Source: SIG578 sp045543635 (GTDB lineage Bacteria > Bacillota > Clostridia > Oscillospirales > Ruminococcaceae). From it: a stretch of 49,840 bases of DNA. The position numbers and the translations under genes are program-made. The notes below the pieces were generated by a model. The model saw nothing but the letters and a program-made list of their open reading frames with translations. It made no database searches and was not told the DNA's origin. The DNA lies in the NCBI GenBank assembly GCA_045543635.1, contig JAZQMT010000083.1:1-49840 (forward strand). Reading direction: 5' to 3'. Positions 15,218-23,162 of this stretch are shown piece after piece (position 1 is the stretch's first letter; the number at the start of each line of letters is the position of its first letter).

Positions 15218-15801
15218 GAACATCTGTTATATCGCGCAAAACTGCCGAAACCGATATTTGCTTGAAACTCAATATTGATGGCAAGGGAAACGGTCTTATT
15301 GACAGCGGCTGCGGTTTTCTTGACCATATGCTCACTCTGTTTGCAAAACACGGTAAATTCGATTTAGAGGTAAGGTGCAAAGGCGACACGAATGTTGATG
15401 ACCACCATACCGTTGAGGACATCGGCATCTGTCTCGGTGAGGCGTTTAGAGAAGCACTCGGAGAAAAAAAGGGGATTTGCCGTTACGGTTCGCTTACATT
15501 ACCGATGGACGAGGCGCTGCTGCTTTCGGCGGTGGATCTTTCGGGCAGAAGCTATTTAGCATTTGATGTAAATATCCCTTCCCAAAAGGTCGGCAGTTTT
15601 GACACCGAGCTTGTCGAGGAGTTTTGGCTTTCATTTGTTCGCTCTGCTGCCTGTAATTTGCATTTAAAAAGCCTTTCGGGAAGCAATTCGCACCATATTA
15701 TTGAAGGAATGTTTAAAGCGGCTGCCCGTGCACTGCGCGCCGCTTGTAAAATAGACCCTGATTTTGCCGATGAAATTCCCTCAACGAAGGGAGTTCTCTG
15801 A
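15214..15801 (+). CDS. hisB: Imidazoleglycerol-phosphate dehydratase
   Basis: This monofunctional, 195-residue, manganese-dependent dehydratase carries the two family signatures FLDHML and DDHHTVEDIGI in the N-terminal half and SNSHHIIEGMFKA in the C-terminal half. The phosphatase domain fused to HisB in enterobacteria is absent; that step is supplied by the PHP-type hisJ at the end of the operon. Overlaps of four bases with hisC and one base with hisH. Confidence 0.95.
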   Translation: MRTSVISRKTAETDICLKLNIDGKGNGLIDSGCGFLDHMLTLFAKHGKFDLEVRCKGDTNVDDHHTVEDIGICLGEAFREALGEKKGICRYGSLTLPMDEALLLSAVDLSGRSYLAFDVNIPSQKVGSFDTELVEEFWLSFVRSAACNLHLKSLSGSNSHHIIEGMFKAAARALRAACKIDPDFADEIPSTKGVL

Positions 15802-16427
15802 TGATAGCTATTGTAGATTATGGGGTAGGAAACCTCTTTTCATTAAAAAGTTCTCTCGCTTATATCGGGGCTGATACGGTTGTAACATCTGACCCGGGGG
15901 TTATTCAAACTGCCGACCGAATTATCCTTCCCGGCGTCGGTGCTTTTGGTGATGCAGTAAACAAGCTTTGCGAAAGCGGGCTTGACAGGGTTATTGTTGA
16001 ACAAGCAAAAAACGGAAAACCGCTTCTTGGAATTTGCCTTGGAATGCAGCTTCTTTTAGAAAAAAGCTTTGAGTATGGCGAACATAAAGGGTTGGGACTG
16101 ATAAAAGGCGAAATTCGCCCGATTTCAGATGTTGTCCCGAATGATTTTAAAATTCCTCACATGGGCTGGAATGCGCTTAAGCTTACAAGCCCGAAAAGTG
16201 CGCTCTTTCGATATATTCAAGATGGCGAGCAGGTTTATTTTGTTCATTCTTTCTATGGTACAAATTGTGATGACGCTGTGATAGCAACTGCTGAATACGG
16301 CGCATCTTTAACGGCAGCGCTGGCAAACAAAAATGTTTTCGGCTGCCAATTCCATCCTGAAAAAAGCGGCAGGGTGGGACTGAATATCCTGCGTGCATTC
16401 TGTGAAAAGGGGGCAGACTTATGTTAA
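15801..16427 (+). CDS. hisH: Imidazole glycerol phosphate synthase, glutaminase subunit
   Basis: This 208-residue class I glutamine amidotransferase supplies ammonia to HisF. The nucleophile C79 in GICLGMQ and the pair H185/E187 in CQFHPEKSG complete the triad. The N-terminal MIAIVDYGVGNLFS is characteristic. It overlaps hisB by one base and hisA by seven. Confidence 0.95.
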   Translation: MIAIVDYGVGNLFSLKSSLAYIGADTVVTSDPGVIQTADRIILPGVGAFGDAVNKLCESGLDRVIVEQAKNGKPLLGICLGMQLLLEKSFEYGEHKGLGLIKGEIRPISDVVPNDFKIPHMGWNALKLTSPKSALFRYIQDGEQVYFVHSFYGTNCDDAVIATAEYGASLTAALANKNVFGCQFHPEKSGRVGLNILRAFCEKGADLC

Positions 16428-17134
16428 TTTTTCCTGCTATTGATTTGTATGAAGGCAAGGCTGTCCGCCTTTTTAAGGGCGATTATAATGAAATGACGGT
16501 TTACAGCCAAAATCCATTAGAGGTCGCAAAAAAATTCGAGGAGCTGGGAGCGGTCTGTCTGCATCTTGTCGATTTAGAGGGCGCCCGCGATGGCTCAACC
16601 CCTAACCTTTCGGTTATAAAAAATATAACTGCCCAGACGCGACTGTTTACAGAGGTCGGCGGCGGTATTCGCGATATGAAAACCGTCGAAACCTACCTTT
16701 TAGCAGGGGTAGACCGTGTGATACTCGGCACTGCCGCGGTAACGGATGAGGAGTTTCTCAAAACCGCCGTTGCGAAATATGGCGAGAGAATAGCAGTCGG
16801 CGTTGATATAAAGGATGGCAAGGTAGCTATTCGCGGCTGGCGTGAAAAGAGCGAGCTTGATGCTTTTGATTTTTGCGATAAACTTGAAAAATTAGGGGTT
16901 TCTACCGTTATTTGCACCGATATTTCGCGTGATGGAGCCATGCGCGGTGCAAACCATGCCCTTTATAAAGCGCTTTCCGAAAAATATCATATTCAGTTTG
17001 TTGCATCAGGCGGGGTTTCCTCTATTGATGATGTCAAAAAACTGCGGGCACAGGAAATGTACGGTGCTATTATCGGAAAGGCATATTATACAGGGGCAAT
17101 TTCACTTCCCGAGGCAATCGAGGTGGCCAGATGA
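16421..17134 (+). CDS. hisA: ProFAR isomerase
   Basis: This 237-residue half-barrel-repeat TIM barrel isomerises the aminoimidazole carboxamide ribonucleotide intermediate ProFAR to PRFAR. It begins FPAIDLYEGKAVRL with the catalytic Asp, has the phosphate sites VGGGIRDM and ASGGVSSIDDV, and contains CTDISRDGAM with the second catalytic Asp. It overlaps hisH and hisF (four bases). Confidence 0.95.
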   Translation: MLIFPAIDLYEGKAVRLFKGDYNEMTVYSQNPLEVAKKFEELGAVCLHLVDLEGARDGSTPNLSVIKNITAQTRLFTEVGGGIRDMKTVETYLLAGVDRVILGTAAVTDEEFLKTAVAKYGERIAVGVDIKDGKVAIRGWREKSELDAFDFCDKLEKLGVSTVICTDISRDGAMRGANHALYKALSEKYHIQFVASGGVSSIDDVKKLRAQEMYGAIIGKAYYTGAISLPEAIEVAR

Positions 17135-17889
17135 TTACAAAACGCATTATTCCATGTTTGGATGTAAAAAACGGCAGAGTTGTCAAAGGTATTAATTTTG
17201 CGGGGCTTCATGATGTTTCATCACCAATTGAGTTGGCAAGATTTTACAGCGATAACGGTGCTGATGAACTCGTTTTCTATGACATCACCGCTTCGGCAGA
17301 GGGCAGAGGGCTTTTCACCGATATTCTCACCGAGGTTGCAAAAACAATTTTTATTCCGCTGACTGTCGGAGGCGGTATAAATACGCTTGATGATTTTGAC
17401 AGGGTTTTAAAATGCGGTGCCGATAAGGTCAGTGTTAATTCGGGAGCTATTAAAAATCCGAGCCTTGTTGCACAAGCAGCTAAGAGATACGGTGACCAGT
17501 GTGTTGTTTTGTCTGCCGATGTAAAAAGGGTGGACGGAGTTTTCAAAGTTTTTGCAAAAGGCGGCAGAGAAAACACAGGTATGGAAGCAATCGAGTGGAT
17601 ACGCCGCTGTGTCGATATGGGAGCAGGCGAGGTGGTTGTCAATTCTATTGATACCGACGGTGTTAAAAACGGCTTTGATTTGGAAATGTTAGAGGCGGTT
17701 TGCAATGCGGTTTCCGTTCCCGTTATCGCATCGGGCGGTGCGGGCTGTATCGACCATTTTACAAAGCTTTTTAAGGCGCTTCCCAAGGTGGATGCAGGGC
17801 TCGCCGCATCTATATTCCATTTCGGCGAGGTTGCAATTCCCGATTTGAAAGCCACCCTCAAAGCAGAGGGTATTCCCATGAGGATATAA
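17131..17889 (+). CDS. hisF: Imidazole glycerol phosphate synthase, cyclase subunit
   Basis: This 252-residue TIM barrel uses ammonia from HisH to form imidazole glycerol phosphate and AICAR. It starts with KRIIPCLDVKNGRVVKG carrying the catalytic Asp, and has YDITAS, LTVGGGINTLDD, VVVNSIDTDGVKNGFD with the second Asp and IASGGAGCIDHF. HisA and HisF are visible paralogues lying side by side. Confidence 0.95.
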   Translation: MITKRIIPCLDVKNGRVVKGINFAGLHDVSSPIELARFYSDNGADELVFYDITASAEGRGLFTDILTEVAKTIFIPLTVGGGINTLDDFDRVLKCGADKVSVNSGAIKNPSLVAQAAKRYGDQCVVLSADVKRVDGVFKVFAKGGRENTGMEAIEWIRRCVDMGAGEVVVNSIDTDGVKNGFDLEMLEAVCNAVSVPVIASGGAGCIDHFTKLFKALPKVDAGLAASIFHFGEVAIPDLKATLKAEGIPMRI

Positions 17890-17901
17890 GGAGAGAGTAC
17901 A

Positions 17902-18552
17902 ATGATAAAATTGGATGAACTTAAATTTGACCAAAACGGACTTATTCCCGCCGTTGTTGTCGATGCAGACAGCGGCAAGCTTTTAACCCTTGCCTATATG
18001 AATAAACAGAGCCTTGAAATTTCTATGGAAAAGGGGCTTACTTGTTTTTGGAGCCGCTCTCGTCAGGAGCTTTGGCTGAAAGGTGAAACCAGCGGAAATT
18101 ATCAGCACATCGTTTCCATTACCGCCGATTGCGATAAGGATGCTCTTAAAATTGCGGTTAAGCCCGATGGCCCTGCCTGCCATTTGGGAACACAGTCCTG
18201 CTTTGAAAACCTTGTTTTCGAAAGCGAGGAGATCAGTGCATTTTCTCTTGAAACGCTCATGAAAATGATAGAGGGCAGAAAGATAGAGAAGAAAGAAGGC
18301 TCTTATACAACCTATCTTTTTGAAAAGGGACTTGATAAAATTCTCAAAAAGGTCGGCGAGGAGAGCACCGAAGTCATTATAGCTGCAAAAGCTGATGATA
18401 AAAAGGAAACTATTTATGAAATTGCCGACCTTACCTATCATCTTATGGTGCTGATGCTGCAGATGGGTATTTCCCTTGAGGATATTCATGCTGAGCTTGC
18501 TTCGCGCCATGTTATCGACCATAAAGTTAAGCAGGAGAAAATGACAAAATGA
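17902..18552 (+). CDS. hisIE: Bifunctional PRA-CH / PRA-PH (HisIE)
   Basis: This 216-residue fusion performs steps two and three of the pathway. The N-terminal cyclohydrolase (about 1-115) has the zinc residues in DCDKDALKIAVKPDGPACHLGTQSCF and the TCFWSRSRQELWLKGETSGN signature. The C-terminal pyrophosphohydrolase (about 125-205) shows KKVGEESTEVIIAAKADDK and YEIADLTYHLMVLM. It starts after a GGAGAGAG site, 12 bases past hisF. Confidence 0.94.
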   Translation: MIKLDELKFDQNGLIPAVVVDADSGKLLTLAYMNKQSLEISMEKGLTCFWSRSRQELWLKGETSGNYQHIVSITADCDKDALKIAVKPDGPACHLGTQSCFENLVFESEEISAFSLETLMKMIEGRKIEKKEGSYTTYLFEKGLDKILKKVGEESTEVIIAAKADDKKETIYEIADLTYHLMVLMLQMGISLEDIHAELASRHVIDHKVKQEKMTK

Positions 18553-19322
18553 TCTTGTCCGATTTGCACACCCATACCACCTTTTGTGACGGAAAAAACA
18601 CTCCCGAACAAATGGTGGTTGCCGCAATAGAAAAAGGAATGAAAACCATCGGCTTTTCGGGGCACGCCCTTACCTCTTTTGACAGCGGATATTGCATGTC
18701 TTTTGCCGATGAGGCAGAATACTGCCGCGAAATAGCAGGACTAAAAGAAAAATACGCCGAAAAAATAGAGATCCTTTGCGGGATAGAACAGGATATTTAT
18801 GCCGACCGCCCTGCGTCGGGATATGATTATGTTGTCGGTTCGGTGCACTATATAAAGTGCGGTGAAACCCTCATTTCGGTTGACCATACAGAAGAAATTT
18901 TGTTGTCTGCGGCAAAGGAATATTTCGGCGGTGATTTATTGTCTCTTGCTGAGTGCTATTTTGAAACCGTTGCAAAGGTTTATGAAAAGACGAATTGCGA
19001 TATTATCGGTCACTTTGATTTGGTTGCTAAATTTAACGGTGACGGTAATAAGTGTTTTGATGAAAGCGATCCTCGCTATATTAAGGCGGGAGAAGCTGCA
19101 ATAAAAAATCTTCTTAAAAGCGGCAAACCCTTTGAAATAAACACCGGCGCTATTCACAGAGGTTATCGCAGCGTTCCTTACCCCGCACCCCATTTTCTAA
19201 AATTTATTTATGAAAACGGCGGCAGGATTATCTTGTCGAGCGATAGCCACAGCGCACAAACCCTCTGTTATGAATTTTCCAAATGGAAATCTTTTGCAGA
19301 AAACATAGGTTTTAAGCTTTAA
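18549..19322 (+). CDS. hisJ: Histidinol-phosphatase, PHP type
   Basis: This 257-residue PHP-family phosphatase dephosphorylates histidinol phosphate. Metal-binding motifs are SDLHTHTTFCDG at the N-terminus, GIEQDIY, YVVGSVHYI, IIGHFDLVAKF and the final LSSDSHSAQ. It overlaps hisIE by four bases and closes the operon, which now contains every step from PRPP to histidine. Confidence 0.92.
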   Translation: MILSDLHTHTTFCDGKNTPEQMVVAAIEKGMKTIGFSGHALTSFDSGYCMSFADEAEYCREIAGLKEKYAEKIEILCGIEQDIYADRPASGYDYVVGSVHYIKCGETLISVDHTEEILLSAAKEYFGGDLLSLAECYFETVAKVYEKTNCDIIGHFDLVAKFNGDGNKCFDESDPRYIKAGEAAIKNLLKSGKPFEINTGAIHRGYRSVPYPAPHFLKFIYENGGRIILSSDSHSAQTLCYEFSKWKSFAENIGFKL

Positions 19323-19329
19323 AGACAAC

Positions 19330-19359
19330 GCCTCCCTTTACACAAGGGAGGCCAATTTT
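19330..19359 (+). terminator. his operon terminator
   Basis: A nine-bp stem GCCTCCCTT / AAGGGAGGC lies eight bases past the hisJ stop and is followed by AATTTTA, a short T-tail. Confidence 0.7.
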
Positions 19360-19376
19360 ATAAAACTGCAAACTAA

Positions 19377-19404
19377 AGGCAGTGTTGCGATAGCAACACT
19401 GCCT
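19377..19404. terminator. Hairpin between his operon and small minus-strand gene
   Basis: A perfect 12-bp stem AGGCAGTGTTGC / GCAACACTGCCT with a GATA loop. It may end the minus-strand transcript. A 12-base palindrome (ACTAATATTAGT, 19414-19425) lies between it and the ribbon-helix-helix gene. Confidence 0.5.
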
Positions 19405-19452
19405 AAATTTATCACTAATATTAGTTCACATAAGAGTGAGTGTTTTTAATAT

Positions 19453-19623
19453 TCATTCCTGCTCTTGATGTTCCAATGCATATTTGCAACATTGAAGAAC
19501 TAAAAGATTAAAAGAAATTTTATTTTTGCTTGCAAGTTTATTGAGTTCCTCGAACAAGCTTTCGGTAAATCTGATTGTGCGGGGAACATTTGCGTTTTTT
19601 AATTCTTTATCTATTTTAAACAT
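19453..19623 (-). CDS. Small ribbon-helix-helix protein
   Basis: This 56-residue open reading frame starts at the ATG at 19623-19621 after AGGGTGATG. Residues about 14-50 (PRTIRFTESLFEELNKLASKNKISFNLLVLQCCKYALE) match the ribbon-helix-helix DNA-binding pattern: a short strand with alternating residues followed by two helices. Such proteins usually repress their own promoter. The divergent intergenic region contains three TGGTT half-sites, a fitting target. No toxin-like partner is adjacent in the same operon. The tail EHQEQE is acidic. Confidence 0.7.
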   Translation of the reverse strand: MFKIDKELKNANVPRTIRFTESLFEELNKLASKNKISFNLLVLQCCKYALEHQEQE

Positions 19624-19654
19624 ATCATCACCCTACTAAAAATATTATGTCAAA

Positions 19655-19685
19655 AGTGGTTGCAAATATATAACCAAAAATGGTT
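19655..19685. promoter_or_regulatory. TGGTT half-site cluster in divergent promoter region
   Basis: TGGTT (19657-19661), AACCA (19672-19676) and TGGTT (19681-19685) form alternating inverted half-sites; the last two are a perfect palindrome with a four-A centre. The right copy overlaps the -35 of the Cys-rich gene. Confidence 0.5.
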
Positions 19686-19712
19686 GTATTTTTTTAAGTA
19701 TTGTGATATTAT
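19684..19712 (+). promoter_or_regulatory. Promoter of the Cys-rich small gene
   Basis: TTGTAT (19684-19689), a 17-base spacer and TATTAT (19707-19712). Confidence 0.6.
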
Positions 19713-19728
19713 AAATGGGGTGATATAA

Positions 19729-19911
19729 ATGAAATGCGAAAATCTTTATTGTATATATGAGCAGAATAGCAAATGTATTCTAGATGAGATTGAGATAAAT
19801 GCAGCCGGTATGTGCAGTGAATGTATTTTGCTCCCCATTCCAATAGATGCCGCGGATAAGATGAAATCTATTAAACGAGAGGAATTTGAAAAACTTGATA
19901 AAGAAATGTGA
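19729..19911 (+). CDS. Small Cys-rich protein
   Basis: This 60-residue protein has five cysteines in its first 35 residues, arranged CENLYC, then CIL, then CSEC, which suggests a small metal-binding knuckle. The C-terminal third is charged and probably helical (KMKSIKREEFEKLDKEM). GGGGTGATATAA supplies the ribosome binding site. It is transcribed divergently from the ribbon-helix-helix gene and ends in its own terminator. I recall similar CxxxxC...CxxC small proteins in clostridial genomes but cannot name a family. Confidence 0.6.
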   Translation: MKCENLYCIYEQNSKCILDEIEINAAGMCSECILLPIPIDAADKMKSIKREEFEKLDKEM

Positions 19912-19916
19912 ATGTT

Positions 19917-19949
19917 AAGGGAGGGGATAGCCCCTCCTTTTCTTTTTTG
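19917..19949 (+). terminator. Terminator after Cys-rich gene
   Basis: AAGGGAGGGG / CCCCTCCTT with an ATAG loop, followed by TTCTTTTTT. Confidence 0.8.
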
Positions 19950-20012
19950 TATTATTTTGAATAAAAAACCAAAAGAAAATGAAACAAAACAACAGAAAAA
20001 GGTATTTATCTC

Positions 20013-20041
20013 TTGACAAATGAACTATACTAATGTATAAT
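20013..20041 (+). promoter_or_regulatory. arg operon promoter
   Basis: Perfect consensus TTGACA (20013-20018), a 17-base spacer and TATAAT (20036-20041). Confidence 0.9.
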
Positions 20042-20062
20042 AATTCGTATGTTTTAAATATT

Positions 20063-20101
20063 TTTGAATAAATATTCATTAAACTATGAATATATGAATA
20101 A
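20063..20101 (+). promoter_or_regulatory. ARG box(es) for ArgR
   Basis: The 18 bases at 20063-20080, with core TGAATAAATATTCA, fit the ArgR operator consensus WNTGAATWWWWATTCANW at every position. A second, weaker TGAAT-type site follows at 20085-20101. Both lie just downstream of the promoter, so arginine-bound ArgR should repress argCJBDF. No argR gene is in the window. Confidence 0.8.
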
Positions 20102-20114
20102 CCGAGGTGGAAAT

Positions 20115-21038
20115 ATGGCAAAAGTGTTTATAGATGGCAGTGCAGGCACCACAGGGCTGCGTATTCGCGAAAGATTGAGCGGAAGAAAAGATATTTCACT
20201 CATAACGCTTTCGGGGGAAATGAGAAAGGATACGCAGGCTCGAAAAGATGCGCTCAACAGTGCAGACATTGCGTTTCTTTGCCTGCCCGATGCGGCGGCA
20301 ATAGAAGCGGTGGAGCTTGTTTCAAGCCCCGATACTGTGATAATTGACACCTCAACAGCACACCGAACAGCGCAAGGCTGGACCTATGGATTTCCTGAGC
20401 TTTTCGGGCAGAGAGAAAAGATAAAAAACTCAAAACGCATCGCTAATCCCGGTTGTCATGCCAGCGGATTTGTAGCTCTTGTAGAGCCGCTTGTGCGTGG
20501 CGGAATTATCTCTAAAGAAGCACAGCTTTGCTGCACCTCTTTAACGGGTTATTCCGGCGGCGGCAAAAAAATGATTGCCGAGTATGAGGATGAGAAGCGT
20601 TCTGCGCTTCTTGCGGCGCCCAGAATGTATGGGCTTTCGCAGCAGCATAAGCACTTAAAAGAAATGGCGGCGCTTTGCTCGCTTTCAAATAAACCGTTGT
20701 TCTGTCCCATCGTCGCTCCTTTTTACAGCGGTATGGAGGTGTACATTTCGCTCTTTCGGGAGCAAATAAACGGCGGAATAAAAGAGATAACTGCGTGCTA
20801 TCAGGATTATTATAAAGAGGGGCTTGTGCGCTTTGTGCGTGAGGCGGACGAGGAGGGATTTCTCTCAGCAGCCGCTTTTTCGGGCAGAGATGATATGCAG
20901 ATAACCGTCTGCGGAAATGAACAGCGCATTGTGCTTGTCAGCCGATTTGATAATCTCGGCAAAGGCGCCAGCGGAGCCGCAATTCAAAATATGAATATTC
21001 TGCTTGGAACAAATGAGAATCAAGGACTTATTGTATAA
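20115..21038 (+). CDS. argC: N-acetyl-gamma-glutamyl-phosphate reductase, short type
   Basis: This 307-residue NADPH-dependent enzyme reduces N-acetylglutamyl phosphate to the semialdehyde. It begins KVFIDGSAGTTGLRI, has IDTSTAHRT, and the catalytic Cys lies in ANPGCHASGF. The overall length and the EYEDEKR and GLSQQHKHLKEM features fit the shorter type-2 ArgC rather than the 340-residue form. ATG 20115 follows GAGGTGG; the upstream TTG reading falls inside the ARG box. Confidence 0.93.
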   Translation: MAKVFIDGSAGTTGLRIRERLSGRKDISLITLSGEMRKDTQARKDALNSADIAFLCLPDAAAIEAVELVSSPDTVIIDTSTAHRTAQGWTYGFPELFGQREKIKNSKRIANPGCHASGFVALVEPLVRGGIISKEAQLCCTSLTGYSGGGKKMIAEYEDEKRSALLAAPRMYGLSQQHKHLKEMAALCSLSNKPLFCPIVAPFYSGMEVYISLFREQINGGIKEITACYQDYYKEGLVRFVREADEEGFLSAAAFSGRDDMQITVCGNEQRIVLVSRFDNLGKGASGAAIQNMNILLGTNENQGLIV

Positions 21039-21054
21039 AACGGAGGAACCATAA

Positions 21055-22269
21055 ATGAAACAGATACCCGGCGGCGTTTGTGCCGCAAAAGGATTTACTG
21101 CAAACGGAATTCACTGCGGAATTCGTAAAAACCGCACAAAAAGGGACCTTGCGCTGATTGTAAGCAGCACCCCCTGCACAGCAGCCGCTGTCTACACCCA
21201 AAATCTTGTAAAAGGTGCTCCGCTTGTTGTAACAAAAAAGCATCTTGAAAACGGGGTTGCACAGGCAGTTGTTTGCAACAGCGGAAATGCCAACACCTGT
21301 AATGCAAACGGAGTGGAAATAGCCGAGCAGATGAGTGAGCTTTTGGCAAACCAGCTTGGAATTTGTGCAGATGACGTGGTAGTAGCGTCTACAGGCGTTA
21401 TCGGTCAGCCCCTTGATATTACCCCTATTGAAAAGGGTATTCCCGCACTTGCACAAGGGCTTTCCAAACAGGGCGGAGAGGCAGCCGCCGAGGGCATTAT
21501 GACCACCGATACCGTTAAAAAGGAAATTTCGGTTGAGTTTGAGCTTTCGGGCAAAACCTGCCGCATCGGCGGAATTGCCAAGGGCAGCGGCATGATCCAC
21601 CCCAATATGGCAACCATGTTGGTTTTCATTACTACCGACGCAGCTATTTCGGCAGAAATGCTTCAAAAAGCGCTTTCTTCCGATATTGCCGACACCTTTA
21701 ACATGATAAGTGTTGACGGAGATACTTCTACCAACGATATGGTCACCGTTCTTGCAAACGGACAGGCGGCAAATGCTGAAATTTGCGAGGATAACGATGA
21801 TTTTAAAACCTTTATGAAAGCACTGAACACCGTTACTGTCTATCTCTGCCGAATGATAGCAGCAGACGGAGAGGGTGCGACCAAACTTTTGGAATGCAGC
21901 GTCAGCGGAGCGAAAGATACGCTTACTGCAAAAACAGTTGCAAAGAGTGTAGTATGCTCAAGCCTTTTAAAAGCTGCCATGTTCGGTGCGGTTGCCAACT
22001 GGGGCAGAGTTCTTTGCGCGATAGGTTACAGCGGAGCCGACCTCGATATAAATAAAGTCGGTGTTTCGTTTGAGAGCGTAAAGGGAAGCATAGAGGTCTG
22101 CAAAAACGGAGCGGGCGTTAATTTTTCGGAGGAGAGGGCAAAAGAAATTCTCCTTGAAAAAGAAATCAATATTCTTGTCACTTTAGGCGATGGAGAGGCT
22201 GCTGCGAAAGCATGGGGCTGCGACCTTACCTATGATTATGTTAAAATAAACGGCGATTATCGCACCTAA
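21055..22269 (+). CDS. argJ: Glutamate N-acetyltransferase / ornithine acetyltransferase
   Basis: This 404-residue Ntn-type enzyme recycles the acetyl group from N-acetylornithine to glutamate. The precursor self-cleaves before T187 in GMIHPNMATML, giving alpha and beta chains. Other family segments are KGAPLVVTKKH, VCNSGNANTCN and AADGEGATKLLE. Bifunctional ArgJ can also use acetyl-CoA; no separate argA is visible here, but the sequence alone does not settle this. Confidence 0.94.
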   Translation: MKQIPGGVCAAKGFTANGIHCGIRKNRTKRDLALIVSSTPCTAAAVYTQNLVKGAPLVVTKKHLENGVAQAVVCNSGNANTCNANGVEIAEQMSELLANQLGICADDVVVASTGVIGQPLDITPIEKGIPALAQGLSKQGGEAAAEGIMTTDTVKKEISVEFELSGKTCRIGGIAKGSGMIHPNMATMLVFITTDAAISAEMLQKALSSDIADTFNMISVDGDTSTNDMVTVLANGQAANAEICEDNDDFKTFMKALNTVTVYLCRMIAADGEGATKLLECSVSGAKDTLTAKTVAKSVVCSSLLKAAMFGAVANWGRVLCAIGYSGADLDINKVGVSFESVKGSIEVCKNGAGVNFSEERAKEILLEKEINILVTLGDGEAAAKAWGCDLTYDYVKINGDYRT

Positions 22270-22289
22270 TGAAAAGGGAGGAAACGGTT

Positions 22290-23162
22290 ATGGAAAATCA
22301 TTTTTCTAATGCACAGCGTGCAGAGGTCTTAACACAGGCGCTTCCCCATATCAAACGCTATAACGGTAAGGTGGTTGTCGTCAAATACGGCGGTAATGCC
22401 ATGATTGATGAGGAAATAAAACAGCAGGTCATGGAGGACATCGTTCTGCTGTGGCTTATCGGCGTTAAGATTGTTTTGGTTCACGGCGGCGGCCCTGAAA
22501 TCAATGATATTATGCAAAAGCTGGGCAAAAAGCCTCAGTTTGTTGATGGTCTGCGCGTTACCGATAAGGAAACTGTTGATATTGTTCAGATGGTGCTTGC
22601 AGGTAAGGTGAATAAATCGCTTGTAAATCTTATCGAAATGAATGGCGGCAAGGCAATGGGAATTTCAGGCATGGACGGCGGGCTTATCGAAGCCGAACCA
22701 AAAGATGAACGCCTTGGATTTGTCGGTTCCATAAAGAAAATTCATATTGATCCTGTGATTGACCTACTGGAAAAAAATTATATTCCCGTTATTTCCACCG
22801 TCGGTTGTGACCGTGAGGGCAACACCTATAATATCAACGGTGATACGGCGGCGGCTTATATTGCAGGTGCACTGAATGCCGAGCGGCTTATTATGATGAC
22901 TGATATTGCGGGTATTCTTATGGATAAGGAAGATCCCAAAACCCTTATTTCCGAAATAACCATTAACGAGGCGAAAAAGCTTTATGAAGACGGTGTTATT
23001 TCAGGCGGCATGATTCCCAAAGTGCAATGCTGTATTGATGCTATATCCGAGGGCGTGAAGAATGTTATTATCATGGATGGCAGAGTACCCCATTCTATCC
23101 TTATGGAGCTTCTTACGGATGAGGGTGCGGGCACTATGGTGACCGGAGGGAAAAATGAATAA
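22290..23162 (+). CDS. argB: Acetylglutamate kinase
   Basis: This 290-residue amino acid kinase phosphorylates N-acetylglutamate, the usual feedback point for arginine. Motifs are VVKYGGNAM, VLVHGGGPEIN, GLRVTD, the INGDTAA segment and GGMIPKVQCC. ATG 22290 is chosen because AGGGAGGAAA (22275-22284) precedes it; the ATG at 22269 that overlaps the argJ stop is less likely. The N-terminal helix and central AGKVNKSLVNLI are those of arginine-sensitive hexameric kinases. It overlaps argD by eight bases. Confidence 0.94.
   Translation: MENHFSNAQRAEVLTQALPHIKRYNGKVVVVKYGGNAMIDEEIKQQVMEDIVLLWLIGVKIVLVHGGGPEINDIMQKLGKKPQFVDGLRVTDKETVDIVQMVLAGKVNKSLVNLIEMNGGKAMGISGMDGGLIEAEPKDERLGFVGSIKKIHIDPVIDLLEKNYIPVISTVGCDREGNTYNINGDTAAAYIAGALNAERLIMMTDIAGILMDKEDPKTLISEITINEAKKLYEDGVISGGMIPKVQCCIDAISEGVKNVIIMDGRVPHSILMELLTDEGAGTMVTGGKNE

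Noticed and set aside
17277..17978. 233-codon minus-strand frame opposite hisF
   Set aside because: It is a shadow of hisF with Ser/Pro/Thr-rich composition typical of antisense frames.
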